In this document: positions 49,101 through 59,617 of the stretch, piece after piece
Position numbering within the stretch: the stretch's first letter is position 1
How the letters are laid out: each line of letters begins with the position of its first letter
DNA from: Prunus persica
Lineage: Eukaryota > Streptophyta > Magnoliopsida > Rosales > Rosaceae
Assembly (NCBI RefSeq): GCF_000346465.2
Contig: NC_034013.1
Coordinates: 5,377,791 to 5,441,790, forward strand
Direction of reading: 5' to 3'
Length of the DNA: 64,000 nucleotides
Translations under genes and position numbers: made by a program
Notes under the pieces: model-generated
Databases searched by the model: none
What the model was told of the DNA's origin: nothing
Seen by the model: only the letters and a program-made list of their open reading frames with translations

Positions 49101-52100
49101 TGGAGTCCGATACTATCAGCTGTCGGAAATGCATTCAAGATTCAGGTCAGCTCTCTGGCTTATCTGGGTGTTTTTACTGTGCATATTGGGTGGTTCTATA
49201 GTTGAATGCTATGATTTTCTTTCCAGTTTTTGTATTGACTTTTTTATTTTTAATTTTTCCTACTCACGTTTGTAAGTATTCTTAAATTTGCAGCAATTCG
49301 TATGGCCAACATGATATGTAGACTTAACACGTTTCCAATCTATTATGTAGTGGTAATATTGGGATTGACGCTATGCTCATGACACTAATATCTCATTGCT
49401 GCAGGTGCATCTTAGAAGGGTGATGCATCGAGACAGATTCATGCGGAAGAGCTCCATTGTTTCTGCCATTGGTAACCGTATTTGGAGAGATCTGATCCAT
49501 AATCCTTTACATTTGATATTTGCGGTTGATGTACTTGGTATGACAAGTTCAACTTTGGCATCTCTTAGTAAAGGGTTTGCAGAGTTGTCAACTGATGGGC
49601 AATTTATGCAACTACGTTCGAAGCAGGTAAGTTCTCATATTAACCTAGAAAACAACAAAGAGAGAAAAATTAGCTGTTCATTTCTATTACAAAAGGCTAA
49701 TTTTGACATGGTTTCAGGTATCATCAAGGAGAATAACTGGGGTGGGTGATGGAATTATGCAAGGTACAGAAGCACTTGTGCAAGGTGTTGCTTTTGGGGT
49801 GTCTGGAGTAGTGAAAAAACCTGTAGAGAGTGCTAGACAGAACGGGTTCTTAGGATTTGTTCATGGGCTTGGACGTGCTTTCGTGGGAGTGATAGTGCAA
49901 CCAGTCAGTGGGGCATTGGACTTCTTCTCATTGACTGTTGATGGAATTGGAGCAAGTTGTTCCAAATGCTTAGAGGTTTTTAATAGCAAAACAACCTTCC
50001 AGAGAATTAGAAATCCCCGAGCTTTCCGGGCCGATGCTGTACTCAGAGAGTATTGTGAGAGAGAAGCTGTCGGGCAGGTAATTTGTTACCGCTTTTATGT
50101 AAATTCTATGTGCAATACTAGAAATTTTATCTCCCATTAGCCAGAGAAACTATGAGCCTTTTCTTAACTTTGTAAACTTCAGAACAGAGGATGAGAGTTG
50201 ACTGGTGAGAAGGGTGACTTGAGTGATGGATGGAACTATTTACATTAGTAATACTGCGAGTCTGAGTGAGTAGGATACAGGATCCATACAATATTTGATG
50301 GCTTGGTTTTTGTGAGCCTGAGATGGTTAAAAGTTCAAAGAAGCCCTTATGGAGTTTTTGTGATTTTAATTCTTAACTTTAATGAATCATTGTTGAAAAG
50401 CTTGAAATACACGTTGTATGAAATATAAATGAAAAGTATCTTTTAATTCTTACCCCCTGAACTACAAAAGTTGTGAGTGTTCGGTATTTTGGTTTGACAC
50501 TGCTTCAACCCAAAAGAAGTTAGCTAGGTCTTATCATTTTCAGGAAAAGGAGTGTAGCTGTAGTCAGTCACTATTATCTTAATGTACACTTCTTATTTAT
50601 TTTTATTTTATTTGTTTTTTTTCGTAGATGATTTTATACCTTGCAGAAGCACATCGGCATTTTGGTTGTACTGAATTATTCAAGGAGCCCTCAAAGTTTG
50701 CTTGGTCCGATTATTATGAAGATCATTTTGTTGTGCCTTACCAGCGAATTGTTTTAGTGACCAATAAGCGAGTCATGCTGCTTCAGGTTAGTAACAGTCT
50801 TTGCTATAGCCTATAGATACCTCTGTTATATGTTACCAAGTTTGTCTGCTTGACATTCAGTCTCTTTTCTTTCCCCTTTAGTGTTTGGCTCCAGACAAAA
50901 TGGATAAGAAACCTTGCAAGATCATGTGGGATGTACCTTGGGAAGAGCTTATGGCCCTGGAGTTGGCAAAAGCAGGCTGCAATCAGCCATCTCACTTGAT
51001 CCTCCACCTCAAAAATTTTAGGAGATCAGAAAATTTTGTACGGGTTATAAAGTGCAGTGTTGAAGAAGAAACTGAGAGACGAGAACCCCAAGCTGTTAAG
51101 ATCTGTTCTGTAGTACGTAAGATGTGGAAAGCATATCAGTCTGACATGAAAAGCATAATTCTGAAGGTCAGTAGTGTACAAAAGTATTAATTCCTGTAGA
51201 GGAGGTAGGATATACCAACCCCTAATATGATTCTCCATTCTCAGGTTCCATCAAGCCAGCGACACGTGTACTTTTCCTGGTCTGAAGCTGATGGGAGAGA
51301 ACATCGTTTACCGAACAAGGCCATTACCAGGCTGAGAGAGCTCCCATCAGACAGTTCTGCATTGGATGGTAGGAGATTTGTTAAACACAGTATTAACTTT
51401 TCAAAGATTTGGAGCAGTGAACAAGAATCCAGAGGCCGATGCACAGTGTGCAGAAAGCAGGTAATTTAGCGTTCATCCTGTTGTACCTGTGTCCAGTTTT
51501 GGAACTTTATTGTCTTCTGGTCGAGAGTTTAGAACCCTGCGGTGGTGCAGTTTTAGATGAAACGTTATTTCATACATTCAGGTTTCGGGAGATGGTGGAA
51601 TCTGTAGCATTTGGAGACCCATTTGTCCAGACGGGTAATTATGATAATTGTTTTGTTTTCTATTTTTCTTGAAAACCTTATAATGTTAATTGCATTTAAT
51701 TCTATTTTTTATCAGTGACTATATATTTTTATTTATTTATTTGGCATGAGATCTTGAATGCCAATACTTGTGCAGTTCAATTTCTTGATGGCCAAGTTGT
51801 AGAATCCTTTCCTGACTATAATTGCATCTTTCTTTGCATTAGTCATTTGAGCCTACACTGTTTAAAGGCTACTTGTTACCAAACCTTACTAAGTTTGAGA
51901 AACTTCCTTTACATTCTTGATCAACTGAAAGGGACTGAAATGTTGAGAAAATGCTTTTTCTGTAGCTGAGCTAAAGCTTTGGCGGCTAGGGAATATCACA
52001 GGTTTAAACTCCCACCCGTCCTATCCCACTTTTCGCCAATCAAAGGAGAAAAGTCAAGACAAGACAAAAATAGTCGTTTGTGGTTCTCTTTTATCGCCTT

Positions 52101-53536
52101 TTATATAATGTGATTTACAAAAACGAAATTCACGTCTCAAGTGGTGCCATCAAGATGCTATATGTTGCAAGAAAGTAGAACCCTGGGTTTCAATTTATAT
52201 TCTAATTTCAGTATCCTGAAAGTATGAAAGTACTGAATAATTGGGTGGAGTATGGACATCCCCTGGCTGCTACCTCTACTTTGATTGTCTCCATTCCATG
52301 TTGTAATTTCTGTTTGTGGTTGGTTTGTATATCCTGTTTGCTTTTCTTTTCAATAAAGAAGGAAGTATGCATTTCACCACCAGATGCTGCTAACTCACTT
52401 GTTATCATTGCAAGATTTGAAGTGTTATTTTTCTTCTTCCAGGTATGTCTCCATCGGTGATATTGCTCACATTGGCAGCCATCCTCCAAACGTTGCCGCA
52501 GTTTACCGTGAGGTTGACAGATTGTTTGCACTTCCAGTTGGTTATGACCTGGTAAGAAATTTATAATTAAATCACAAATGTAAAACCTGGTTAGGTTTGT
52601 TTTTCGTCTGGGTATAACCTAGTTAGGCTAGTCTCTAGGATTGTTAACATTTCTAGGTCATCTCTCGATGTAACTCTAGGATTATTAGAACTTTTAGGTC
52701 CTTGCTTGGCCCCACTGTAGTATGGCTTCTCTCTCAATATAACTTCCTGGGAGAGTAATCGATGAATTGTGGTGTTTTCTTTTGCCCCCATCTTCAGTTG
52801 AAATATGTATGTTTTCTTTTCATATATAGTCAAGTCATGTGTGAAATAGTCAAAACACCATTTGATTTGTTACATAACAACAATTGGAATGAAAGTAGGG
52901 GATATTGGAAAATCTGATCATAAATCATTCACTCATTTTAAACTACACATAGACCGTTTTGTCGTGATCTTTATTGAGATTAAGTTTGTTCAATATAGTC
53001 TTATCACTACAGTTAGTGGTGACTACTTTGATTACGTACGGCGTTGAACTATGATGAGTCCGATGCAGCTTGAAGTTTTGTGAGAAGCTTAATGGTTCCT
53101 ATTATAGAATGGCATTTTTCTGGTCAAATATTGATGACCTCTCTTTGGTCATCTATTATATAAATGGTTAATATATGTACATATGCAGGTATGGAGGAAC
53201 TGCATGGATGACTACACAACACCAATATCGATTTGGCATCCTCGGGCTCCAGAGGGATATGTATCTCCTGGATGCATTGCGGTGGCGGGATTTGTTGAAC
53301 CCGAACTTGATGTAGTGTACTGCATAGCTGAATCACTTGCTGAAGAGACGGAATTTGAAGAGCAAAAGGTTTGGTCGGCTCCAGATTCTTACCCGTGGGT
53401 GTGCCACATTTATCAAGTCCGCAGCGATGCTCTTCACTTTGTGGCTCTAAGACAAGCCAAGGAAGAATCTGACTGGAAACCTACGAGGGTTCTTGATGAT
53501 CCTCAGCCTCTATTGGACTCACTAAAAGAGACCTGA
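17855..53536 (+). CDS. VPS13: VPS13-family bridge-like lipid-transfer protein, PH- and C2-containing plant M type, 64 exons
   Basis: I traced 64 coding exons with GT-AG introns from ATG 17855 to TGA 53536. Lengths sum to 13,023 nt (4,340 aa plus stop) with every phase joining, so the gene appears intact. The N-terminus MLEDQVANLLQRYLGNYV is the chorein signature. The domain order matches the plant VPS13 M group (as in Arabidopsis VPS13M1/M2): chorein and repeating beta-groove, PH, groove, VPS62-like insertion, C2-like, VAB/SHR-BD, ATG_C-like, PH-like, VPS62-like. These proteins form hydrophobic grooves that channel bulk phospholipid between membranes at contact sites. Exon coordinates are given in the segment entries. 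The introns hold at least five LINE relics, a MITE and an LTR fragment. M1 versus M2 orthology was not decided. Confidence 0.95.
18430..19010 (-). mobile_element. LINE 3'-end relic in VPS13 intron 1
   Basis: The minus strand encodes, in shifting frames, AILWFIWIESNKRIFKAFRG and then SLWASVSDTFRGIRLSSILL with a stop. This is the typical C-terminal end of plant L1-type LINE ORF2. The copy is 5'-truncated and frameshifted, and lies opposite to VPS13. Confidence 0.8.
20540..20880 (-). mobile_element. Probable LINE 3'-end relic in VPS13 intron 6
   Basis: The minus strand contains a short remnant reading FNFWHLSGLQYL and then a GT-rich 3' UTR-like sequence, resembling the ends of the other LINE copies in this gene. 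The copy is degraded and its boundaries are uncertain. Confidence 0.5.
22396..22740 (-). mobile_element. LINE 3' end nested in the intron-10 MITE
   Basis: A T-run (22396-22409) is the reverse complement of a poly(A) tail. The minus strand upstream encodes KLWDRIKFWASLWASVLGQF, then KDYHYSTIMRDMMAVL, the canonical plant LINE C-terminus. It interrupts the left end of the Mutator-like element, so it inserted later. Confidence 0.85.
22957..23015. repeat. GA microsatellite, about 30 units
   Basis: An uninterrupted (ga)n run inside the intron-10 MITE. Confidence 0.95.
25921..27208 (+). other. VPS13 exons 18-21: PH domain
   Basis: Exons: 25921-26121, 26283-26392, 26924-27020, 27110-27208 (residues 747-915). 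The PH fold spans about residues 803-913. It starts EGWLSLLAWKGLG, continues VWQRRYLCLVGPYLYVLEN and closes with the C-terminal helix SKKIWQSRLKGAVY. An internal PH domain is typical of the plant M-type VPS13 proteins and suggests phosphoinositide or protein-based membrane targeting. Lipid specificity cannot be told from sequence. Confidence 0.88.
29100..29890 (+). mobile_element. LINE endonuclease / pre-RT relic in VPS13 intron 26
   Basis: The + strand frame at about 29290-29445 reads FDRFLHTAEWEEGFPNVREM and ends in SDRCPILFDS. This is the C-terminal part of the L1-type APE endonuclease, where the catalytic SDH motif has become SDR. Farther on (about 29718-29840), KILELSDGPFTDDKGRIEEE and EVINFCKRFL match the linker before the reverse transcriptase. 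Stops and frameshifts show that it is dead. The long minus-strand open frames opposite it are shadows. Confidence 0.8.
32030..32472 (+). mobile_element. LINE 3' end with poly(A) in VPS13 intron 31
   Basis: The + strand encodes ELWDRVKFWAALWASTSPAF, then KDVPYPIIMRILLAVVS and a stop at 32325. A GT-rich 3' UTR and an A-run (32459-32470) follow. The reading is parallel to the minus-strand copy in intron 10. It is 5'-truncated and in sense with VPS13; its left boundary is uncertain. Confidence 0.82.
34761..36922 (+). other. VPS13 exons 36-39: VPS62/DUF946-like insertion
   Basis: Exons: 34761-34845, 35016-35351, 35977-36336, 36433-36922 (residues 1988-2411). The motif (F/I)W(x)P(x)AP(x)G(F/Y)VALG recurs: TYAFWRPHAPPGFAVLG, SIWFPEAPNGYVALG and SISFWLPQAPPGFVALG. 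This is the signature of the plant DUF946/VPS62 family, inserted in the groove region. Its function is unknown. A related unit recurs at the C-terminus. Confidence 0.85.
37955..38020 (-). mobile_element. Possible LINE/SINE tail fragment in VPS13 intron 39
   Basis: A T-rich run is followed by gaaacataattttattaaag and a short purine-rich stretch, resembling the reversed tail of the LINE at 22396. It is too short to classify firmly. Confidence 0.35.
38054..39434 (+). other. VPS13 exons 40-41: linker groove segment
   Basis: Exons: 38054-38217 and 39272-39434 (residues 2412-2520). They encode VSLSGIGFSLHGR and RYQYDPSAPTAASQLRL, ordinary VPS13 groove-type strands. Intron 39 (1,131 bp) and intron 40 (1,054 bp) are AT-rich. 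The only feature noted in them is a short T-run fragment near 37960-38010 that resembles a LINE tail. Confidence 0.85.
39560..41287 (+). other. VPS13 exons 42-45: C2-like segment
   Basis: Exons: 39560-39829, 39992-40186, 40865-40907, 41163-41287 (residues 2521-2731). A C2-like order is seen: VTLIIVDGQ, YTIAIRLSPDP, WNEIFFFKVDDP, YYSVELIVTELGKG, LGFFSSPLKQIAG. This is why relatives are often annotated as calcium-dependent lipid-binding proteins. A full set of calcium-binding aspartates is not obvious, so calcium dependence is not supported by eye. Confidence 0.7.
44637..44854 (-). mobile_element. Reverse-oriented LTR fragment in VPS13 intron 51
   Basis: On the minus strand the segment starts TGTTGCAGAACAAAG and ends TTTCTCAACA (218 bp), bounded by TG...CA. 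It is preceded by a purine tract (cttgagagggag, reverse complement of 44855-44866), which is how a Copia-type 3' LTR begins. No second LTR or internal domain was found nearby, so this is a partial copy. Confidence 0.55.
46004..46109. repeat. Compound CA / TA / GT / GA microsatellite in VPS13 intron 52
   Basis: Runs of acac, atat, gtgt and then (ga)n (about 46068-46109) fill most of the 165-bp intron and end about 33 bases before the acceptor site of exon 53. Confidence 0.92.
47996..50077 (+). other. VPS13 exons 54-58: ATG_C-like C-terminal region
   Basis: Exons: 47996-48173, 48269-48405, 49019-49145, 49405-49626, 49718-50077 (residues 3610-3951). Text such as DLIHNPLHLIFAVDVLGMTS and GLGRAFVGVIVQPVSGALDF, with amphipathic glycine-rich helices (GIMQGTEALVQGVAFGVSGV), matches the VPS13/ATG2 C-terminal helical region, which targets lipid droplets or mitochondria in other organisms. 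Confidence 0.9.
50628..51460 (+). other. VPS13 exons 59-61: C-terminal PH-like domain
   Basis: Exons: 50628-50786, 50882-51166, 51245-51460 (residues 3952-4171). RIVLVTNKRVMLLQ, IMWDVPWEELMALELAKAG and HLILHLKNF are PH-like strands at the position of the VPS13 C-terminal PH domain. A CxxC pair (RCTVCRKQ) closes the segment. Confidence 0.85.
51582..53536 (+). other. VPS13 exons 62-64: terminal VPS62-like unit and stop
   Basis: Exons: 51582-51634, 52443-52551, 53189-53536 (residues 4172-4340). The motifs CSIWRPICPDGYVSIGDIAH and ISIWHPRAPEGYVSPGCIAV repeat the internal insertion motif. Exon 62 has only 53 nt and is easily missed by gene finders; without it the frame does not join. The stop is TGA at 53534-53536. 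Confidence 0.88.
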
Positions 53537-54807
53537 AATGTGGGTCTATATTGTAAGGCCTTTCCAAATTTTGCTAGTTAAATTTCAACCAAAAAGAAAA
53601 ACAAAAAAAAGGGCTTGATCATACATCAAATTCTGAGTGTATAGGACTCTATAGGATAGCATGTCTTCTCTCATGTTATGGTTTTTTATGCAATTTGCAT
53701 CCGATAGTTGAGGCAGATTGTATCACTATGATGTCTCTCTATAATCCGTTGCCAGTTGATTTCCGGCTCGAAGTTGATACAATGCTTACCAAATATGGGT
53801 GAACAGATCGTCAAATTTCATAATTCTAAATAAGCAGAAATTATTTTTTTAATGACTTCTGCCATTTTATTCGGCCCATTTCAATTCATTGAGTAATCAA
53901 ATCACTTGTTAATTATATATATAACATTGTGAAGTTTGAAGATTCATTTTACAAGCGTACCGAAATTTGCTCGGTACCCGATGTTTTGGCATAATTCCAC
54001 CTTAAAGCAATTCAGGAGTTTAATTATACTCTTATCACTACCACTACTAACAACTTTTTATACATAAAAAAAAAGAATATGTGAGTGCCCGTGCCAAGTG
54101 CACTGGGGACTGGAAGCTGCCCCACACATAAATGTGAGTGGTTCGCCCGTGCCAAGTGTCAACACACTTTTCTGCCGACACTCTTATGTATGTCTTGCAT
54201 CGACTTCTTACCACCTCAATTAGCAAAATATTATAATTGATCTGTTAACTATTGATCTCGAGAGAAATTTGTTAACAAACTCACAGAATATCCTAATGAA
54301 AAATGTTATTAAGTTTTCTACTCTCTTATGTTTTCACATAAAAAGTGCATAATGATTTTCTTCCTTTTTTAATTTAATATTTTTAAAATTGAGGAAGAAT
54401 CCGTCTATGCAATCACATAAATTTGACACGTTAAATTTCTTTAATATTTTTTTTTCATTTTTGTCGAAATTTTCTTAGTTTTGATCATATTTAACAAATG
54501 TCAAAATCACAATGTCAAAATCAAAATGGTATTAAAGAGGAACTCATCCTCAATTTGACGGAGCCAAAGTAATGCTCTTTAAAAAATATCCAAAATAACA
54601 ATAAGTTTTTTTTGTTTAACAAAATGGTTATTAAATCGTTGACCAAAAAAAGCCAAAGCCAATCCAAATCCAATCCAATCAAATCAATACACTTTACACT
54701 TCCTTATTTACAAAGTTGCCATTACCCGCCACTCCTTCACTCCTAACTACCTTCTTCATCTTCTTCAACCTTTCGGATCTCTCTCACCTTTCCATTTGTG
54801 AAATTCA
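53537..54807. other. Intergenic region between VPS13 and the EndoU gene
   Basis: It holds the VPS13 3' UTR and the EndoU promoter and 5' UTR. A short direct repeat (gtgagtg(c/g)ccgtgccaagtg-like text at about 54083-54102 and 54134-54160) is seen. A CT-rich leader (ccttcttcatcttcttcaac) precedes the EndoU ATG. No other gene is seen. Confidence 0.5.
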
Positions 54808-57800
54808 ATGGAGGGTCTGATCAAGGGTCTGATCGATGTGGCGCTCGGTCACGACGAGAACAGGAATGAAGATCCGGGCCCACGGGACCGGCAGGAACAG
54901 TCCAGATCCACCTGGGCTCAGGTAAGCTACCACCACTCTTATTTTTCAAAAGCCTTTTGAATTTCTCGATCTTAGATCACAAGTTAAAGAGTTAAATTTT
55001 GGTGTTGCTTGTACCTGCTGAAATGCGCAGGTAGTGTCCGGGGAGGAGCAAGATGAGAATGACAGTGATCGCCCACATGGGTCCAAGCAGAGTCATTGGA
55101 ATCGACAGGTTTGGTTTGGATTGCATTGGGGTTTTTGGGTTTTGGTTTTGTTTACTGTGAAATTAATGTGAACTGCAAGTGTGAAAACTTGCAGGAACAG
55201 AGTCATTTGGGGCGTGCAGAGTGGGACAATGTGGATTCGGAACCTTCAAGGCGACCCCACAAGGTGAATTGTATATTTTAAGTAGTTAATTTACTTATTT
55301 GTTTGAGATTTTGTTATGGGATTTCGATTTGTGGTAGATTGGATTTGTTGAAGATCATTGTTCTAAATCTGAAGAACCCATTTTCTAGAAAGAAAACATC
55401 TTCAGGTTTTTGTACATAATATCCAAAATTTAATGACTGAAGCATAAGGAACAATGAAATTTAACGATAATCTTCCTTTTCATAGAGGATCAGGCTTCTC
55501 TGTTGGTTATCATATGGATGATATAATGAAAGAAAGTATTCGTGGTTTCGAAAGAACTTATCATCTTCATCATCATACTTAAGTGACCTTTTTGTTTTGT
55601 GGGTTTTAATGTCCTTTTTATCTCTTCATGTGTCATATCCTCACAGATATCTCAAATGCAGGCTGCACATGAGGGATATGAAAGGAATGATGATGGTGGA
55701 CGACATGGTTATAACCAAAACTACTCAAGGAGGAAGGTTTGTCTCGTTTTAATTATCTGATTAATTTTAATTTAGTGGGATTCATTTCGAACATTTTGGT
55801 CATATTTTATTATCCATGTTGAAGGATGAGGAGGAAAATAAGGATGGCTGGGAGACTGTTGGAAAGAGGCCTCCAAGGCAACAACCACACAAGGTTTGTT
55901 TTCTTCGTTTGAGTTTATCAAACATCAAAAAGGCACCTACAGATATTGGTTCCATTTTCATTATGGGGGGGCAGCAAAACTGTCAAAAAGTTTGGTCTTA
56001 ACTTTTTGATGTTGGGTTATAGTTTGTTTTTTCAGTAGATTGGCATCTTAGCTGCATTTGATGTTTTCCTAGATAAGTTGGGCTTGTAGCCTTGAAACTG
56101 TTTCATCCAATATCCATGTAGTGCATTAACTAACTTGTACTTCTATTGAGTTGAAGCTATTAGAAATTAATCTTGAATTATATGAATTACAGACTTCTGC
56201 TACTTTTCCTTTTTTTCCTTGTTGACTATGCAATATTATAAGTTCATAACATTCTAATCTATTCTATTTCCTAGAGGTCTTGTCTTATTAATTTAAGTTT
56301 AAAAAAAATGAATTTGTAATCTCCTTATGTAATGATCGCTAAATAAAAAATCAACAGATTCAGATGGGCCAGTGGAATGGATATAAACGGCCTTCCACTG
56401 AGCAAGAATACTCTGATGAGGCTGAAGTAGGTGCTAAAATAGAACCTTCTGAAGAAGAGCTTTCTGATCTGTCACAAGCTTGCAGTAAAATCTGGGAACT
56501 TGATTTAAACCGTTTAGTGCCTGGAAAGGACTATGAAATTGACTGTGGTGGAGGGAAGAAGGTCTACCAAAAGGAAGATTTGGCAGAAGGCAGCTTATTT
56601 ACCTGGCTGAGTGAAGATATATTCAGGAGACCTACTTTTTCTCGTTTCTGTTCTCTTTTAGATAATTACAACCCAAATGAGGGGTGCAAAGAAGTTATCA
56701 CATCTGAGGAGAAGCAAGAGCAGGCTGCATTCATAGAAGAAATCAGCAGAACTGCTCCCATTAAATATCTTCACAAGTATCTCTCACGCAAGGGCATTCT
56801 ATCTGAGAGCTATCAAGATTTTAAAAGAACATTGACCACTCTCTGGTTTGATCTCTATGGCCGTGGTGGTGCATCTGCTTCCTCCTCTGCTTTTGAACAC
56901 GTTTTTGTTGGAGAAATTAAGCAACGTGGTGAAGAAGAAGTTTCAGGCTTCCACAACTGGCTTCAGGTTGTCTTTTATGACTTACTCTTTACCTATATTT
57001 TGCATTTTTATTGTATCTTATCATGTCAACATAAATATGATGTTAATTGAGATGTGTGTTTGGTATTATTTTCTTGTCTCTTTTTTTTTCTCTCTCCCCA
57101 TCTATCTAAAGTTGTCTTACTCGTGAATGCTAAGTATCTTTATTCTATATCTTCCCAGTTTTACCTTGAAGAAGCAAAAGGAAGAGTTGACTATCAAGGT
57201 TATATTTTCCCCCGTCGACGTGGGCAAACTGTAAGTAATTCTATTAAGTGTTCTGCCTACAAGGCTAGAAGATAGTGGAAATGGGATTACTTGAAACGAG
57301 ATAAAGCTCTCTTACTCTTTCTTGCATCACATTTAAGGGTATTTTATTATGATATTATGTTTAACTGAACTCCTTATGGAATATGAAGTAACAAAACATT
57401 CAAGAAATTATAAACTGAGAAGTAAATGATACAGTAATGCAATGACTTCTCAGAGTTGATTCCAACTGTAGAAAGATGCAAGAATAACTCATGAAGGTCG
57501 CACAATTTGAGACTTGAGGTTGTGCATTGATGACTTGCGCAAAGATATTTGTCTTTCTTTTTTGTTTCTATTTCCAGTGTCAACAAACATGCTAAATCAT
57601 ATTTTAACATTAAATATCTTAATAATCTCATTGAGACTCTTGAAGAATTCATTACTGTGGAAGCAAATTCAGAGCTTAGCTTCGAACATTTTATGTTCAG
57701 TTTATGGTAAAGAATGGTTTCCCTATTTATATATTTTTTTCGAAACCTGCCATTCTTGAATATGAATTTTTGTCCTGCTCTGACTTGGAAAGTATTATGT

Positions 57801-58042
57801 ATACTAAATTGCAGCCAGACTCTGAAACCCAGTTGCTTACGATCCAGTTCGAATGGAACGGTGTTTTGAAAGCTGTATCAAGCACTTTAGTTGGAGTGAG
57901 CCCAGAATTTGAAATTGCATTGTACACCCTGTGTTTCTTCATGGGTGGAGAGGACAACCATATCGAGCTGGGTCCATACCAAGTTAACATAAAATGCTAT
58001 CGCTTCGGAGACAGAATTGGATCTGTGTTTCCTATGGCATAG
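54808..58042 (+). CDS. EndoU/XendoU-type poly(U)-specific endoribonuclease, 8 exons
   Basis: Exons are 54808-54921, 55031-55108, 55195-55263, 55647-55736, 55825-55893, 56358-56966, 57159-57230 and 57815-58042, giving 442 aa. Residues 1 to about 170 are hydrophilic, with W-containing repeats (STWAQVV, HWNRQ, EWDNV, DGWETVGKRPP). From about residue 176 the XendoU domain follows (LSQACSKIWELDLNRL). Likely catalytic residues are His321 (FEHVFVGE), His339 (GFHNW) and Lys386 (EWNGVLK). Their spacing (18 and 47) is close to Xenopus EndoU (16 and 46). GVSPEFEIALYTLCFF and the YGP-like end (LGPYQVNIKCYRFGDRIGSV) complete the family signature. EndoU enzymes cut RNA at uridines, leaving 2',3'-cyclic phosphates, usually with manganese or calcium. 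There is no signal peptide, so action in the cytosol or nucleus is likely. An alternative acceptor at 55662 would drop five residues of exon 4. Confidence 0.93.
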
Positions 58043-59617
58043 TGTTGATCTCAGGGTTTAAACCAAACAACTTATTGTCCTATAAGATTGAGTTATGTGT
58101 AGGTGAAATTATACTGGAAGTACAGGGCAATGACAATAATTTGTATTGTAGTGTGATAAGATTTGTAACTTATAATTGAAGCCACCATTAAGAATTTTAT
58201 GCACCAACTAGCCTTTCTTCGTAATTCCCCCCCTGCTGATGAAAAAAGAAAGAAAATATCACAGAAATTCAGATGAAAACATTTCTGTATCATACTTCAG
58301 CTCAGTTGTGTATACAGGCTGACAGCTGACCAGGCTATGGATGCTGCGGAGCTTCTCGCCATCTCTAATTCTTCAATTGCCTTTACTCATTTCGTCTTCG
58401 TTGTGAAGAATTTCAAAATTTTAATTTGACAGAAACCAAAGCAAATATCTTCAGCTTTTGGTCTTGGAGAAAGGAAAATAACGAGAAACTCAAACCTTTT
58501 TTTTATATTTAAGAAAAAGCAAATCAGAGTTTGAATCTTGCATAAAAACGCAACCATCCAACAGAAAACGTTTGGTATGAACTTAAGTACATTTTGCCCC
58601 GAACTGAATTTCTAAAAAACCAAGAATTAACATTCATAGTCAATTTTCATTTCTTTATTTCCAAAAATTTCTCACCCACAATTAAATAAAACTCATTCAT
58701 AATTCATTTATTAATATTTTACTAAAAATATTTGATTTATTAGGGTAATGAATGATCAAAATCGGAATATAATCAGGTTATGAAACCATCTATTTGCATG
58801 GGAATCGATTTAAGGCCCAAAAGTGACACATGTCTGGAAAAAAAATCAGATTGAAATATGATCCAAAACCAGGGCCAGTTCAGAACCATATTTGTAATCA
58901 AATGGGTTTATTTAGCCTCATTAAAACCTTTCTTTACAAAATCTCCAAAGGAGGAAAACTGCACCATCGCAGTTTTTCTTGGTGATTGTACTTGGTTTTT
59001 TCCAGTATCAATGAAGGCTATTTTTCCTAATTAAAAAAAAAGGGGTTAATTTGGAATCAAGTGGATTTTGGATTATAAATTTTACCATCCTTTTTAAACT
59101 ATACGAATTTGTAACGTTCACATATGAATTTGAAATCTATACCACAGACAAAGTATGTAATTATATTCTATATTGAGAATTTGAAATTATTTATATATAG
59201 TAATTACAACAACAATGACATGAAAAATTGAAAGTTGATTAAGGAGAGTGTATTCAATTGAGATTTTAATGGATTGTTTTGAAACTTAAAAAGTATAGTG
59301 GTATTCAATTATGATTTTTAAGTAATCAATAAAAGTTTGGTGGTATTCAATTAGAATTTTTAAATAATCAATGCAAGTCCGGTGGTATTCAATTAGGATT
59401 TTTAAAAGACAAGAAAAGTACCGTGGTATTCAAAAACTTACTGATTTTAATGTATTTCATTATTATGGTGTACTGTGTGAGACTTTTGAGTGTGTGATAT
59501 AAATACCAAATCACATGACAAATCTCAACCTCCTATGCCTGATTCTCATATATACTCTCATATCGTTTTTTCCCCATTATTTTTTTATGCTTATTGTGCA
59601 AAAAGATTAGTCATATC
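58043..59617. other. Intergenic region downstream of EndoU
   Basis: It contains the EndoU 3' UTR, AT-rich DNA without recognisable genes and a 42-bp tandem repeat (59298-59430). The last eight bases (gtcatatc, 59610-59617) are the target duplication of the next transposon. Confidence 0.5.
59298..59430 (+). repeat. 42-bp tandem repeat, three units plus partial
   Basis: Units start gtggtattcaatta at 59298, 59340 and 59382, each 41-42 bp, with a partial fourth (tggtattcaaaa) at about 59423. A diverged start (gtgtattcaattgag) appears at about 59249, suggesting an older upstream unit. Confidence 0.85.
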
